A DNA stretch of 64,000 nucleotides. Origin: Sinomonas atrocyanea. Its GTDB lineage: Bacteria > Actinomycetota > Actinomycetes > Actinomycetales > Micrococcaceae. The stretch is taken from the NCBI RefSeq assembly GCF_001577305.1, contig NZ_CP014518.1:2790001-2854000 (forward strand). The letters run 5' to 3'. Below the pieces are notes generated by a model. That model did not search any database. It saw only the letters and a list, made by a program, of their open reading frames with translations, and had not been told where the DNA came from. Position 1 is the first letter of the stretch; every line of letters starts with the position of its first letter. Positions 9,041 to 17,069 of this stretch are shown piece after piece. The translations under genes and the position numbers were made by a program.

Positions 9041-9762
9041 CGGGCGGCCTCCCGGGCATCCCCGCCGACGCCGAGCAGGCGCCGGGTGAGCGGCTCGTCG
9101 TCGAGCAGCGCGCGGGCGTCGTCGGTCCGGTGCACGACCCGGCCGCCCGAGAGCACGACCGCCCCTGCGGCGAGCCGGCGGACCACCGCCAGGTTCTGCT
9201 CCACGAGCAGGATCGGGACGGTCTCGGCGGCGGCCTCGAGGGCGACGGCGACCTCCTGGACGACCTTGGGGGCGAGGCCCTTGGTCGGCTCGTCCACGAG
9301 GAGGATCCGGTTCTCGTTCAGCAGGGCCCGGGCCAGCGAGACCATCTGCTGCTGGCCGCCCGAGAGCGTCCCGGCCGCCTGCTGGGACCGGCGGACCAGG
9401 TCGGGGAACAGGTCCGCGACGAGGTCCCGGCGCTCCTTCGAGCCGCGCCCGCGGACCGAGAGCTGGAGGTTCTCCTGCACGGTGAGCTTGGAGAACACCT
9501 CGCGGTCCTCGGGCACGTAGCCCACCCCGAGCTGGACGATCCGGTGGGTCGGCTGCCCGTCGATCCGCTCGCCGGCCAGGGTGACCCGCCCTCGGCGGCC
9601 GATGAGGCCGAGGACGGCCTTGAGGGTGCTCGTCTTGCCCACGCCGTTGCGGCCCAGCAGGGCCGTCACGCCCCGGTCGGGGACGGCGAACCCCACGTCC
9701 TCGACCACCTGCTGTCCGCCCACGTGGGCCGAGAGCCCCTCGATCTCGAGCACGGCGCTCAT
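9037..9762 (-). CDS. livF: Branched-chain amino acid-type ABC transporter ATPase (LivF)
   Basis: 241 aa ATPase. Walker A GRNGVGKTS, signature LSGGQQQM, Walker B ILLVDEPTKGLAP with the LivF-typical GLAP, and a switch-region Q in LLVEQN. LivF and LivG form the heterodimeric motor beneath LivH/LivM. Overlaps livG and livH by 4 bp each. Confidence 0.95.
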   Translation of the reverse strand: MSAVLEIEGLSAHVGGQQVVEDVGFAVPDRGVTALLGRNGVGKTSTLKAVLGLIGRRGRVTLAGERIDGQPTHRIVQLGVGYVPEDREVFSKLTVQENLQLSVRGRGSKERRDLVADLFPDLVRRSQQAAGTLSGGQQQMVSLARALLNENRILLVDEPTKGLAPKVVQEVAVALEAAAETVPILLVEQNLAVVRRLAAGAVVLSGGRVVHRTDDARALLDDEPLTRRLLGVGGDAREAAR

Positions 9763-10526
9763 ACGGGCTCCCCCAGGTACGCGGCCTGCACGGTGTCGTC
9801 GGCCATGACGGCGTCCGGGGTGCCGATGGCCAGCAGCCGCCCGTGGTGCATCACCGCGACGCGGTCTACGAGCCCGAGGACCACGTCCATGTGGTGCTCG
9901 ACCATGAGCACGGTGGTCCCGCGGTCACGATGGAGGCCCCGGATCACCTCGGTCAGCGCGCCGACGTCCCCCGAGCCGACGCCCGCCATGGGCTCGTCGA
10001 GCAGGACCACGCTCGGGTCGGTCGCGAGCATCATCGCGATCTCCACCTTCCTCTTGTCTCCGTGGGAGAGGTCCTGCGCCCGCAGCCCCTCCTTGTCGGC
10101 GAGCCCCACCTCGGCGAGCCTCTCACGCGCACGGCGGGTGGCGGCGTCGTGCGTCCGCGGGAAGGCGAGGACCGAGAGCGAGCCGCCGAGCCGTGCCTGG
10201 GCGGCGAGGCGGACGTTCTCGAGCACGGTGAGGGCGCCGAACAGGCTGGACGTCTGGAACGTGCGGCCCAGGCCGGCCTTGGCCCGCCGGTGCACCGGGA
10301 GGCCGGTGACGTCCCGGCCGTCGAGGAGCACGCGGCCCGCGGTGGGCCGGGCGAGGCCGGAGAGGACGTTGAACAGGGTGGTCTTGCCCGCGCCGTTGGG
10401 GCCGATCACCCCGAGCATCTCCCCGCGGGCGACGGCGAAGCCGACCTCGGAGAGGATGCTCGCGCCCCCGATCGCGAGCCCGAGGCCCTCCACCGCGAGG
10501 GCAGGACGCCCCGGGCCCGCTGCCAC
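9759..10526 (-). CDS. livG: Branched-chain amino acid-type ABC transporter ATPase (LivG)
   Basis: About 255 aa from a GTG at 10526. The frame is open further upstream through the binding-protein gene, but this GTG lies 5 bp after that gene's stop, has GAGAAG just before it, and gives a normal LivG N-terminus (LAVEGLGLAIGG). Walker A GPNGAGKTT, signature LSHGDKR (the LivG variant), Walker B VVLLDEPMAGV, and H-loop VEHHMD. Pairs with LivF. Confidence 0.94.
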   Translation of the reverse strand: MAAGPGRPALAVEGLGLAIGGASILSEVGFAVARGEMLGVIGPNGAGKTTLFNVLSGLARPTAGRVLLDGRDVTGLPVHRRAKAGLGRTFQTSSLFGALTVLENVRLAAQARLGGSLSVLAFPRTHDAATRRARERLAEVGLADKEGLRAQDLSHGDKRKVEIAMMLATDPSVVLLDEPMAGVGSGDVGALTEVIRGLHRDRGTTVLMVEHHMDVVLGLVDRVAVMHHGRLLAIGTPDAVMADDTVQAAYLGEPV

Positions 10527-10531
10527 GCTTC

Positions 10532-11740
10532 TCAGCCCTTCTTCTCGGCCGGGGCCACGGCCTCGGCCGGGACGGTCTTGACCAGCTGCGGCGTCCAGGC
10601 GCCGTCCTTCTGGACGAGCTTGGCCTGGTACATCGGCTGGACGAGCACGTGGTCGGAGGCGCGGACGCTCTCCTTGCCCTTGGGGCCGTCGAACGAGTAG
10701 CCCTCGAGGCCCTTGACCATGTCGTCGACGTTCGCCCCGGCCTTGACGGCCTGGACGATCATCTGGCCGGCCACGAAGCCGTCGGGGGTGAAGAGGTCGG
10801 GCTTGGCCCCGGCGGCCTCGACGTCCTTGACCATCTCCTGCTCGACCGCGTTGTTGCCGCCGGCGCCCGGGAAGTAGTGGCTGAGGAAGCTGATCTTGCC
10901 GCTCGCCGCGCCGTAGGCGGAGAAGGTGGAGGCGTCGCCGAGGCCGGTGACGACGGGGGCGGCGTCGAAGACGCCCTGCTGGCTCAGCGACTGCCACATG
11001 GCCCCGCTCGTGGCGCCGGCCCACGCAACGAAGGTCATCGCGGGCTTGGCGTCGATGATCTGGCGCGCGAACGGGGTGAACTCGGTGGCGTCCTCGGGCA
11101 CGAGGACCTGCTGCACGGTGGCGCCCTTGGCGCCCAGGACCGCCTTGACGGCCGCGACGTTGCCCTGGCCGAAGGCGTTGTTCTGGGCGAAGACCACGAT
11201 CTTCTTGCCCTGGAGGTTGTCCACGAAGGTGCCCGCGGTGGCCACGTCCTGGAGCGACTGGCGCCCGGAGCGGAACGTGTACTTGTTGACGCCCTGGAGC
11301 GCGTCGGTGGCCGCGGGCCCGGAGATGTAGAGGACCTTGTTCTGCTCCGCCTGCTGGGCCAGCTTGAGGGCGACGCCGGAGGCGACCGTGCCGGCGAGGA
11401 TCTTGTAGTCCTTGCCGATGAGGTCCTTGGCCTCGGCGACGGCCTTGTCCGGATCGCCCGCGTCATCCTGGTAGGTCAGGTTCAGGGTCGCGTTGCCCAC
11501 CTTGCCGGTGCCGCCCGTCGCGTACTTGATCCCGGCCTGGAGGCCCTGGTAGTACGCCGCGCCGTAGGCGGCGAGGGGGCCGGTCTTCGAGTAGACGATG
11601 CCGACGTTGACCGTGCGCGCCGAGTCCGAGCCGCTGGCGGCGCTGGACGTGCTCGGGGCGCAGCCCGTCGCGGCGAGACCTGTGGCCAGGGAGGCGGTGA
11701 GGAGGAACTTCGTCGTTGCCTTCACGCGGGTGCCTTTCAT
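10532..11740 (-). CDS. ABC transporter substrate-binding lipoprotein (LivK/HbaE type)
   Basis: 402 aa. Signal peptide with lipobox LAATGC (acylated Cys near residue 27), a low-complexity Ser/Ala linker, then a two-lobe periplasmic-binding protein type 1 fold (VNVGIVYSKTGPLAAYG start). First gene of the importer operon. The ATG at 11740 is listed. A GTG five codons in (11725) has AAAGG 8 nt before it and gives a more typical signal peptide, so the true start may be there. Expression is probably from the promoter at 11806-11834, with a palindrome over the transcription start. Confidence 0.94.
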   Translation of the reverse strand: MKGTRVKATTKFLLTASLATGLAATGCAPSTSSAASGSDSARTVNVGIVYSKTGPLAAYGAAYYQGLQAGIKYATGGTGKVGNATLNLTYQDDAGDPDKAVAEAKDLIGKDYKILAGTVASGVALKLAQQAEQNKVLYISGPAATDALQGVNKYTFRSGRQSLQDVATAGTFVDNLQGKKIVVFAQNNAFGQGNVAAVKAVLGAKGATVQQVLVPEDATEFTPFARQIIDAKPAMTFVAWAGATSGAMWQSLSQQGVFDAAPVVTGLGDASTFSAYGAASGKISFLSHYFPGAGGNNAVEQEMVKDVEAAGAKPDLFTPDGFVAGQMIVQAVKAGANVDDMVKGLEGYSFDGPKGKESVRASDHVLVQPMYQAKLVQKDGAWTPQLVKTVPAEAVAPAEKKG

Positions 11741-11777
11741 ACGGGTGCTTCGGGGGTGGCTCCGGCGAGCGCGCCGG

Positions 11778-11799
11778 AACCTGAAAGGTGATTCAGGTT
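11778..11799. promoter_or_regulatory. 22-bp palindrome, candidate TetR operator
   Basis: Perfect inverted repeat AACCTGAA-N6-TTCAGGTT. It covers about +1 to +22 relative to the start predicted from the promoter at 11806-11834, a position where a bound dimer would block transcription. Size and symmetry fit TetR-family operators. The link to the operon's own TetR gene (4829-5485) is inference. Confidence 0.6.
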
Positions 11800-11805
11800 A
11801 CAGAA

Positions 11806-11834
11806 AACGTACGACGGCGGCGGGTCGCCGTCAA
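11806..11834 (-). promoter_or_regulatory. Promoter of the importer operon
   Basis: On the minus strand: -35 TTGACG (11829-11834), a 17-bp spacer and -10 TACGTT (11806-11811), close to the housekeeping consensus. The predicted start is near 11799, giving a leader of about 58 nt before the ATG at 11740. Confidence 0.7.
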
Positions 11835-11914
11835 GGGGCCCCTCCCCTCGCCTCCCCCTCCCGCGACGTCATCCCGCCGGAGCGCGACGTCGCCCCTGGG
11901 AGCGCACACAGAAA

Positions 11915-11948
11915 GGGCCCGGGGCCTCCGTCAGGAGGCTCCGGGCCC
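11915..11948 (-). terminator. Rho-independent terminator of prfB
   Basis: GC-rich hairpin downstream of prfB. The arms GGGCCCGG.GCCTCC and GGAGGC.CCGGGCCC surround a GTCA loop, followed on the minus strand by TTTC. It separates prfB from the importer operon promoter. Confidence 0.75.
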
Positions 11949-11967
11949 GGGCGACTCTGGGGTCGCT

Positions 11968-13086
11968 CTAGCTCTCGGCGTGCTGGCGCTGCCCCGCGCG
12001 CCAGCGGATGCCGGCATCGATGAAGTCGTCGATGTCGCCGTCGAGGACCGCGGCCGTGTTGCCGACCTCGTGGTCCGTGCGCAGGTCCTTGACCATCTGG
12101 TACGGGTTGAGCACGTACGAGCGCATCTGGTCGCCCCAGGACGCCTTGACGTCGCCGGCGAGGGCCTTCTTCTCGGCGTCCTCCTGCTCCTTCTTCAGCA
12201 GCAGGAGCCGGGACTGCAGGACGCGCATGGCGGCGGCCCGGTTCTGGATCTGGGACTTCTCGTTCTGCATCGAGACCACGAGGCCGGTGGGGATGTGCGT
12301 GAGCCGCACAGCCGAGTCGGTCGTGTTGACGGACTGGCCGCCCGGGCCCGAGGACCTGAAGACGTCGACCCGGATCTCGTTGTCCGGGATGTCGATGTGG
12401 TCGGTCTGCTCGATGAGGGGGATGACCTCGACGGCCGCGAAGGACGTCTGGCGGCGCCCCTGGTTGTCGAAGGGGCTGATCCTCACGAGGCGGTGCGTGC
12501 CGGCCTCGACCGAGAGCGTGCCGTAGGCGTACGGGGCGTTGACCTCGAAGGTGGCGGACTTGAGGCCGGCCTCTTCCGCGTAGGAGGTGTCCATGACCTT
12601 GGTCGAGTAGCCGCGCCGCTCGGCCCAGCGGAGGTACATGCGCATGAGCATCTCGGCGAAGTCAGCCGCATCGACGCCGCCCGCGCCGGCGCGGATCGTC
12701 ACGACGGCCTCGCGCTCGTCGTACTCGCCGTTGAGGAGCGTGACGACCTCGAGGTCCTCGAGGGCCCTGCTGATCGAGCCGAGCTCCTTGGACGCCTCGG
12801 CAAGGGTCTCGGCGTCGCCCTCTTCCTTGGCCAGCTCTACGAGGACCTCGAGGTCGTCGATGCGCTCCCCGAGCTTCTCGACCCGCTCGAGCTCCGACTG
12901 CCGGTGGGACAGCCTGGACGTGACCTGCTGGGCCTTCGAGGGGTCGTCCCACAGGTCCGGGACGCCGGCGGCCTCGCTCAGCTCGGCGATCTCGGCCCGC
13001 AGCGAGTCGACGTCCGTGACCTGCTCGATGGAGGCGTGGGTGGCCCGGAGGGCGCGGATCTCTGCGGGAAAGTCGATGTCAGCCAT
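11968..13086 (-). CDS. prfB: Peptide chain release factor 2 (RF2)
   Basis: 372 aa from the ATG at 13086 (MADIDFPAE, the usual start in relatives). An ATG two codons upstream (13092) is possible. RF2 reads UGA and UAA stop codons. The SPF recognition tripeptide is present in RISPFDNQGRR, and the catalytic GGQ in SSGPGGQSVNTTDSAV. Unlike enterobacterial prfB, the frame is uninterrupted: there is no in-frame stop needing programmed +1 frameshifting, as is usual in actinobacteria. A strong terminator follows. Confidence 0.97.
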   Translation of the reverse strand: MADIDFPAEIRALRATHASIEQVTDVDSLRAEIAELSEAAGVPDLWDDPSKAQQVTSRLSHRQSELERVEKLGERIDDLEVLVELAKEEGDAETLAEASKELGSISRALEDLEVVTLLNGEYDEREAVVTIRAGAGGVDAADFAEMLMRMYLRWAERRGYSTKVMDTSYAEEAGLKSATFEVNAPYAYGTLSVEAGTHRLVRISPFDNQGRRQTSFAAVEVIPLIEQTDHIDIPDNEIRVDVFRSSGPGGQSVNTTDSAVRLTHIPTGLVVSMQNEKSQIQNRAAAMRVLQSRLLLLKKEQEDAEKKALAGDVKASWGDQMRSYVLNPYQMVKDLRTDHEVGNTAAVLDGDIDDFIDAGIRWRAGQRQHAES

Positions 13087-13129
13087 ATCCATCCAAGATT
13101 ACGCCATGAGCGCGGCGTGCCCGCGCGGC

Positions 13130-14425
13130 TCAGTACCCGGGGGCAGCGGACATCAGGAAGTACTGCTCGAGGGTCGGCACACCCCAGGAGCGCATCTGGG
13201 CGGCGGCATTGGTGCCCACGTACCGCAGGTGCCAGGGCTCGAAAGTGTACCCGGTGATCCCCTGGAACCCGTCGGGATAGCGGACGATGAACCCGTACCT
13301 CCACGCATTGGCCGCTGCGAACCTCCCCGCGGGGGTGTCGCGGAAGCACGCCTGCAGGCCGCAGTCGGCACCGGGGTTGCCGATGTCCATGGCGAGCCCG
13401 GTCTGGTGCTCGCTGAACCCTGGGCGCGCCGAGATCGTGTCGGCATAGGCTTGGCCGTACCACGCCACGTACGAGGCGTAGAGCGTCGCCTGGTCGCTGT
13501 AGGAGCGGTACCCGCTCACGGTCGTGATCTGCACCCCGGCCGCGGCGGCGTCGCCGATCATCCTGCGGAGCGCGGCCGCCGCATCTGCACGCATCAGCTG
13601 GGTCCCGACCCAGCTCAAGGAAGGCGGTGCGTAGGAGAGCGGGCTGAGGGGATGGCGCTTGTTGACCGCCACGAGAGGGTTCCAGTCCCACAGGCTGTAC
13701 GACATCGGCGCGGTGGGATTCCACGTGATCTGGCCGCCCCAGAAGCTCTGCGTGCACCGTCCCGAGCACACCTCGGCCGAGGTCGGATAGCCGAACGGCC
13801 CGTTCTCCCACCCGTACGACGCCCAGTACGCGCCGATCGCTCCCCACACCGGGTTCGTTCCGAAGGCCGGGGACCAGTAGACCTTCCCGCCCTGGAAGTC
13901 CTGGTAGCAGCCCCCTCCGCGCAGCCCGCAGTGCTCTCCGCCGACCGCGTAGCCGAGGTGTCCGGTCTCCCAGCCGAGCGTCGCGTAGCGCTGCAGGATG
14001 GCGCCCCACACCGGGTTGGCCCCGGATGCGGGAGACCAGTAGACCTTCCCGCCCTGGAAGTCCTGGTAGCAGCCGCCTCCGCGCAGCCCGCAGTGCTCCT
14101 CGCCGAGGGGGTACCCGAGCTGGCCGGCCTCCCACCCGAGCCCTGCCCACCTCGCCTCGATGCCTCCCCAGGTCGCGTGGGCGCCGCTGGCCGGGGAGTA
14201 GTGGATGCTTCCGCCCTGATAGTGACGGACGCAGCCGTTGTCCCTGAGTCCGCAGCGCCCGGCATCGGTGGGGCTCCCGAGCCGGCCGGCGCTGCCTCCG
14301 AGCCGCTGGTAGGCGGCGCTGATGGCGCCGCCGTCGTCCAGTGCGGCTGCGGGCGAGGCTCCGAGGGCGCCGGCGAGGAGGACCGCGGCGATGAGTGCCG
14401 CGCACCTGCGGAGGAAAGTGGTCAT
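13130..14425 (-). CDS. Secreted M15 D,D-carboxypeptidase with LGFP repeats
   Basis: About 431 aa. Start at ATG 14425, preceded by AGGGGG. The longer frame upstream has no ribosome site and would bury the signal peptide (LIAAVLLAGALGASPAAA). Four LGFP-type repeats (about residues 30-235, each with LGxP and CGLRxxGC.Q elements) are followed by a VanY-like M15B domain. Zinc and catalytic signatures: SEHQTGLAMDIG (His and Asp ligands) and EPWHLRYVG. It should trim the terminal D-Ala of wall peptides. LGFP repeats are thought to hold proteins on the actinobacterial wall. The same repeat type recurs in the GH25 enzyme at 22769-25027. Confidence 0.9.
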   Translation of the reverse strand: MTTFLRRCAALIAAVLLAGALGASPAAALDDGGAISAAYQRLGGSAGRLGSPTDAGRCGLRDNGCVRHYQGGSIHYSPASGAHATWGGIEARWAGLGWEAGQLGYPLGEEHCGLRGGGCYQDFQGGKVYWSPASGANPVWGAILQRYATLGWETGHLGYAVGGEHCGLRGGGCYQDFQGGKVYWSPAFGTNPVWGAIGAYWASYGWENGPFGYPTSAEVCSGRCTQSFWGGQITWNPTAPMSYSLWDWNPLVAVNKRHPLSPLSYAPPSLSWVGTQLMRADAAAALRRMIGDAAAAGVQITTVSGYRSYSDQATLYASYVAWYGQAYADTISARPGFSEHQTGLAMDIGNPGADCGLQACFRDTPAGRFAAANAWRYGFIVRYPDGFQGITGYTFEPWHLRYVGTNAAAQMRSWGVPTLEQYFLMSAAPGY

Positions 14426-14531
14426 GACGCCCCCTGGTCCCGGGCCGGCTGCCGCCGTGGTCCGCCCGTCATCTTCCCGCATCGTAGGGCTGCCCCTGCC
14501 GGCCGACAAGGGACCAGGGGCCCGGCCGGCC

Positions 14532-15011
14532 TCATCTCAGCAGCCTCGCCCTCGCGCTCGAGGTAGCCCGGATCGGGACCCCGTCGGGCAGGATGACGCT
14601 GACCACCGGGATGCGCGCGACGGCCGTCAGCGTCACGGTGGCCGTGCGGCCGTCCGGGCTCCCGGTCGCTGCCGCCACGGACAGGCCTTCGAACCGGGCC
14701 GCGGAGCCGTCGCGTGCGAGGTAGGACGCCGCCACTGCCCGCACCCTCTCCGGTGCGAGCACCGCAGCGGGCGGCCCCTCCCCGGCGGTGTCCGCGACGG
14801 TGAAGCTGTCGGCGGCGGCCACCGCGGCGCCGTCGGCCGCCGAGAGCAGCTTCTTGAACTCGAGGTGCACGGCCGAGACTGCGATCACGGTGGTGGCCAC
14901 GAGGAGGCACAGCGCGGTGAACCCGATGATCAGCACCGTCAGCTGCCCGGACTCGTCTGCCGCACGCCTGCGCCGCCTGCAGCGCACGACGGCGGGCGCC
15001 CACCCGGTCAT
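14532..15011 (-). CDS. TadE/TadG-like membrane-anchored pilus protein
   Basis: 159 aa from the ATG at 15011 (ATGA overlap with the preceding gene). A basic N-terminus, then ESGQLTVLIIG leads into a single hydrophobic helix (about residues 20-45), with an extracytoplasmic domain after it. This is the layout of TadG-like or DUF2134-like helicase/secretion-neighbourhood proteins in actinobacterial Tad loci. There is no Glu at +5 after the Gly of SGQLTVL, so it may not be processed by a prepilin peptidase. Last gene of the tad operon. A loose GC inverted repeat (14498-14530) follows. Confidence 0.75.
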   Translation of the reverse strand: MTGWAPAVVRCRRRRRAADESGQLTVLIIGFTALCLLVATTVIAVSAVHLEFKKLLSAADGAAVAAADSFTVADTAGEGPPAAVLAPERVRAVAASYLARDGSAARFEGLSVAAATGSPDGRTATVTLTAVARIPVVSVILPDGVPIRATSSARARLLR

Positions 15012-15466
15012 CGGAACCTCCCCACGATCTGCGTGGCGGACGCGTCGATCCGCCCGACGGTGAGCCCGAACGCGTTCGTCACCGGGCTGAACGGCAGGGG
15101 GACATCGACGTGCACCCTGGCGCGGACCGCCGTGCCGGCCTCGAGGCACGGAGTGCGGTCGCAGGTGACTTCGAGGCGGGCGGACCGCTCGGTGAGCCCG
15201 AAGTCTGCCAGGGCCACGCGCACCGAGGCCTCGGCCGCCGCACGGGCCGAGGCCTCGTCCGCCGCCTGGGCGAACGTCTTGGCTGCATGGTCCGCGGCAC
15301 CGGCCGCGGCGAACGAGGCGCCCTGGAGCGCGGCGACGGTGATGACGAAGTAGACGACGGGAACCAGGAGGAGCACGCCGAGGAAGACGAACTCGACGAC
15401 GGCGCTCCCGCCCTCCCCCCGCGCGGCACCGCGCAGGCGCCCGGCCCCGTCACTGCAGCGGCGCAT
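15008..15466 (-). CDS. TadE-family pseudopilin
   Basis: 152 aa. The start at ATG 15466 has GGAGG 9 nt before it. A TTG at 15475 in frame lies too close to that site. The N-terminus shows the prepilin-like motif G-SAVVEF (Glu at +5) followed by a hydrophobic helix (VFLGVLLLVPVVYFVITV). Of the four small proteins of this locus, it alone has the canonical +5 Glu. Probably a minor pilin of the Tad pilus. Overlaps the upstream gene by 17 bp and the downstream one by 4 bp. Confidence 0.82.
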   Translation of the reverse strand: MRRCSDGAGRLRGAARGEGGSAVVEFVFLGVLLLVPVVYFVITVAALQGASFAAAGAADHAAKTFAQAADEASARAAAEASVRVALADFGLTERSARLEVTCDRTPCLEAGTAVRARVHVDVPLPFSPVTNAFGLTVGRIDASATQIVGRFR

Positions 15467-15842
15467 GGCCCACAACCTCCATCGTCCCGGCTGGCCCGAT
15501 CAGGCCGATGACGGGGATCGGCGCGACCACGCGCACCTCGAGGGTGCGCACCCCCGAGTCCTCGGACTGCCCCACTGTGACGCGCGCCGCGTACTCGGCT
15601 CCCACCGCCCCCGTGATGAGGTCGGTGGCGCGCTGCCGGGCGTCGGCCGGCGTCCGGTCGCCGAGCGTCCCGTACCGGGCACCGGAGGCAGCAGCGTCGA
15701 CGAGCACGTTGCGCACATGGAGGACGAGGGCAAGCTGGACGACGGCGAGCGCCAGGGCGGTCAGCAGTCCCCCGACCATGACGAAATCCGCCACGGCGGA
15801 GCCGCGCTCGTCGCCCGCGCCCCCGCGCAGGGCCGGGGCCAT
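15450..15842 (-). CDS. TadE-like pseudopilin
   Basis: 130 aa. ERGSAVADFVMVGGLL gives a pilin-like N-terminus with Asp rather than Glu at +5, a hydrophobic helix (about 20-42) and a small C-terminal domain ending in a membrane-distal PIPVIGLIGP segment. Starts 2 bp after the stop of the small upstream gene. Probably a minor pilin. The same PxPVxxxxxP segment appears in the 159-aa neighbour, which suggests a shared ancestor. Confidence 0.8.
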   Translation of the reverse strand: MAPALRGGAGDERGSAVADFVMVGGLLTALALAVVQLALVLHVRNVLVDAAASGARYGTLGDRTPADARQRATDLITGAVGAEYAARVTVGQSEDSGVRTLEVRVVAPIPVIGLIGPAGTMEVVGHAPLQ

Positions 15843-15844
15843 GC

Positions 15845-16075
15845 CTACCTGCTGACCCGGCTGATGGCTTGGTTGAACAGTCCTTCCAGGGCGGGGCCGG
15901 CCACGGCGAGGAGGCCCATGACGAGGACGGCAGACATGAGCGTGATCATGACCCAGCCCGGTACGTCCCCGCGCTCTCTGGAGCCGTAGGCGAGGCGCTG
16001 TGGCAGCGCCGCGAAGAGCATGGACAGCGCGATGCCCGCGCGCATGAGAGCGCTCCTGCGGATGGTCGGTTTCAT
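15845..16075 (-). CDS. Small membrane protein at the Flp pilin position of the tad locus
   Basis: 76 aa with one strongly hydrophobic helix (GWVMITLMSAVLVMGLLAV) after ERGDVPG. The ATG at 16075 has GGGAA 7 nt upstream. It occupies the place where Flp major pilin genes usually lie, between tadC and tadE-like genes. It lacks the G-x4-E(Y) processing motif of Flp pilins (the +5 residue is Trp). It could be an unusual major subunit or an unrelated membrane helper. Function not assigned. Confidence 0.78.
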   Translation of the reverse strand: MKPTIRRSALMRAGIALSMLFAALPQRLAYGSRERGDVPGWVMITLMSAVLVMGLLAVAGPALEGLFNQAISRVSR

Positions 16076-16127
16076 GTCGGTTCCCTTTCCCCCGATCGGG
16101 TGCTGCGTGAGTGGTATGGGTGGATGG

Positions 16128-17069
16128 TCAGAAGTCCAGGGTGATGGCGGCGATGCCCGGATAGACCGCGAAGACCACGGTCAGGGGAAGGACTCCGAAG
16201 ACCAGGGGCACCATCATCCCGATCTCCTTCTTCCCGGCGGCCTCCATGAGTTCCCGTTTGGCCAGGTCGCGCACGTCCTGCGCCTGGGCGCGGAGGACGT
16301 CGGCCAGTGGTGTGCCGCGTTCGATCGCGACGACCAGGCCGTCGACGAAGCGCGAGATGGGGGCGAGGTCCACGCGGTCGCCCATGGCCTCCAGTGCCCC
16401 GACAAGTGGCGTGCCCGAGCGGGTGTCGGCGAGCACCGCCGCGAACTCGCGTGCGAGCTCGCCACGGGAGACCCGTGCCGTGCGGTCCAGCGCTCCCGCC
16501 GCTGTCTCCCCCGCGCCGACGGCCAGGGCCATCATGTCGGCGACGGAGGGGAACTCCGCGAGGATGCGCTGCTTGCGCCTGCTGACGGCCAGGCCGAGAA
16601 GGTAGTCACGCGCCATGAACCCGGCGGCCGTGGCCGCCAGGACCATGAGGACGGCGAAGAGGGCGTTGAGCCTCCCGGAGAACGCCGCGGCGGCCGATCC
16701 GAGGGTGGCCAGCACGAAGCTGGCGCCCGCCCAGAGGAGCTGCTCCGCCCTGAAGTCGACGGGGTTCTTGGGCGAGCCTGCCTGCGCGAGCCGGCGGGCG
16801 AGGGCCGCATTTCCGAGGTTCAGCCGGCCGAGCGAGCCCACGGCGTCGTGCAGGAGTGGGCGGAGGATCTGCTCGAGCGGCCCGAACGGCGTGACGTTCG
16901 CCTCGGCGTCCTGCAGGAGGCGGGAACGCCGCTCTGCCGAGCGCAGCTGGGGTGCAACCCGTTCGCTGAAGGTGGTCCGCCGCATCACCGGGAGCCGCAC
17001 GAAGGCCAGCCAGAGGCCCACACCGCCGGTGGCGCCGGCGAGCACGGCCAGCGCCGTCGTGGCGCTCAT
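16128..17069 (-). CDS. tadC: Tad pilus inner-membrane protein TadC
   Basis: 313 aa. Type II secretion GspF-like domain with the LAEFPSVADMMALAVGAG and GTPLADVLRAQAQDVRDLAK segments, and membrane spans near the N-terminus, middle and C-terminus. TadB and TadC form the platform on which the TadA motor acts. The start at 17069 is fixed by an ATGA overlap with tadB. Confidence 0.92.
   Translation of the reverse strand: MSATTALAVLAGATGGVGLWLAFVRLPVMRRTTFSERVAPQLRSAERRSRLLQDAEANVTPFGPLEQILRPLLHDAVGSLGRLNLGNAALARRLAQAGSPKNPVDFRAEQLLWAGASFVLATLGSAAAAFSGRLNALFAVLMVLAATAAGFMARDYLLGLAVSRRKQRILAEFPSVADMMALAVGAGETAAGALDRTARVSRGELAREFAAVLADTRSGTPLVGALEAMGDRVDLAPISRFVDGLVVAIERGTPLADVLRAQAQDVRDLAKRELMEAAGKKEIGMMVPLVFGVLPLTVVFAVYPGIAAITLDF

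Noticed and set aside
12900..13092. A programmed frameshift in prfB
   Set aside because: The frame is continuous from the start through the GGQ motif and there is no in-frame UGA near the start.
14498..14530. A terminator after the tad operon
   Set aside because: The inverted repeat GCCGGCCG/CGGCCGGC has only 8-bp arms, a 17-nt loop and no U tract, which is weak in so GC-rich a genome.
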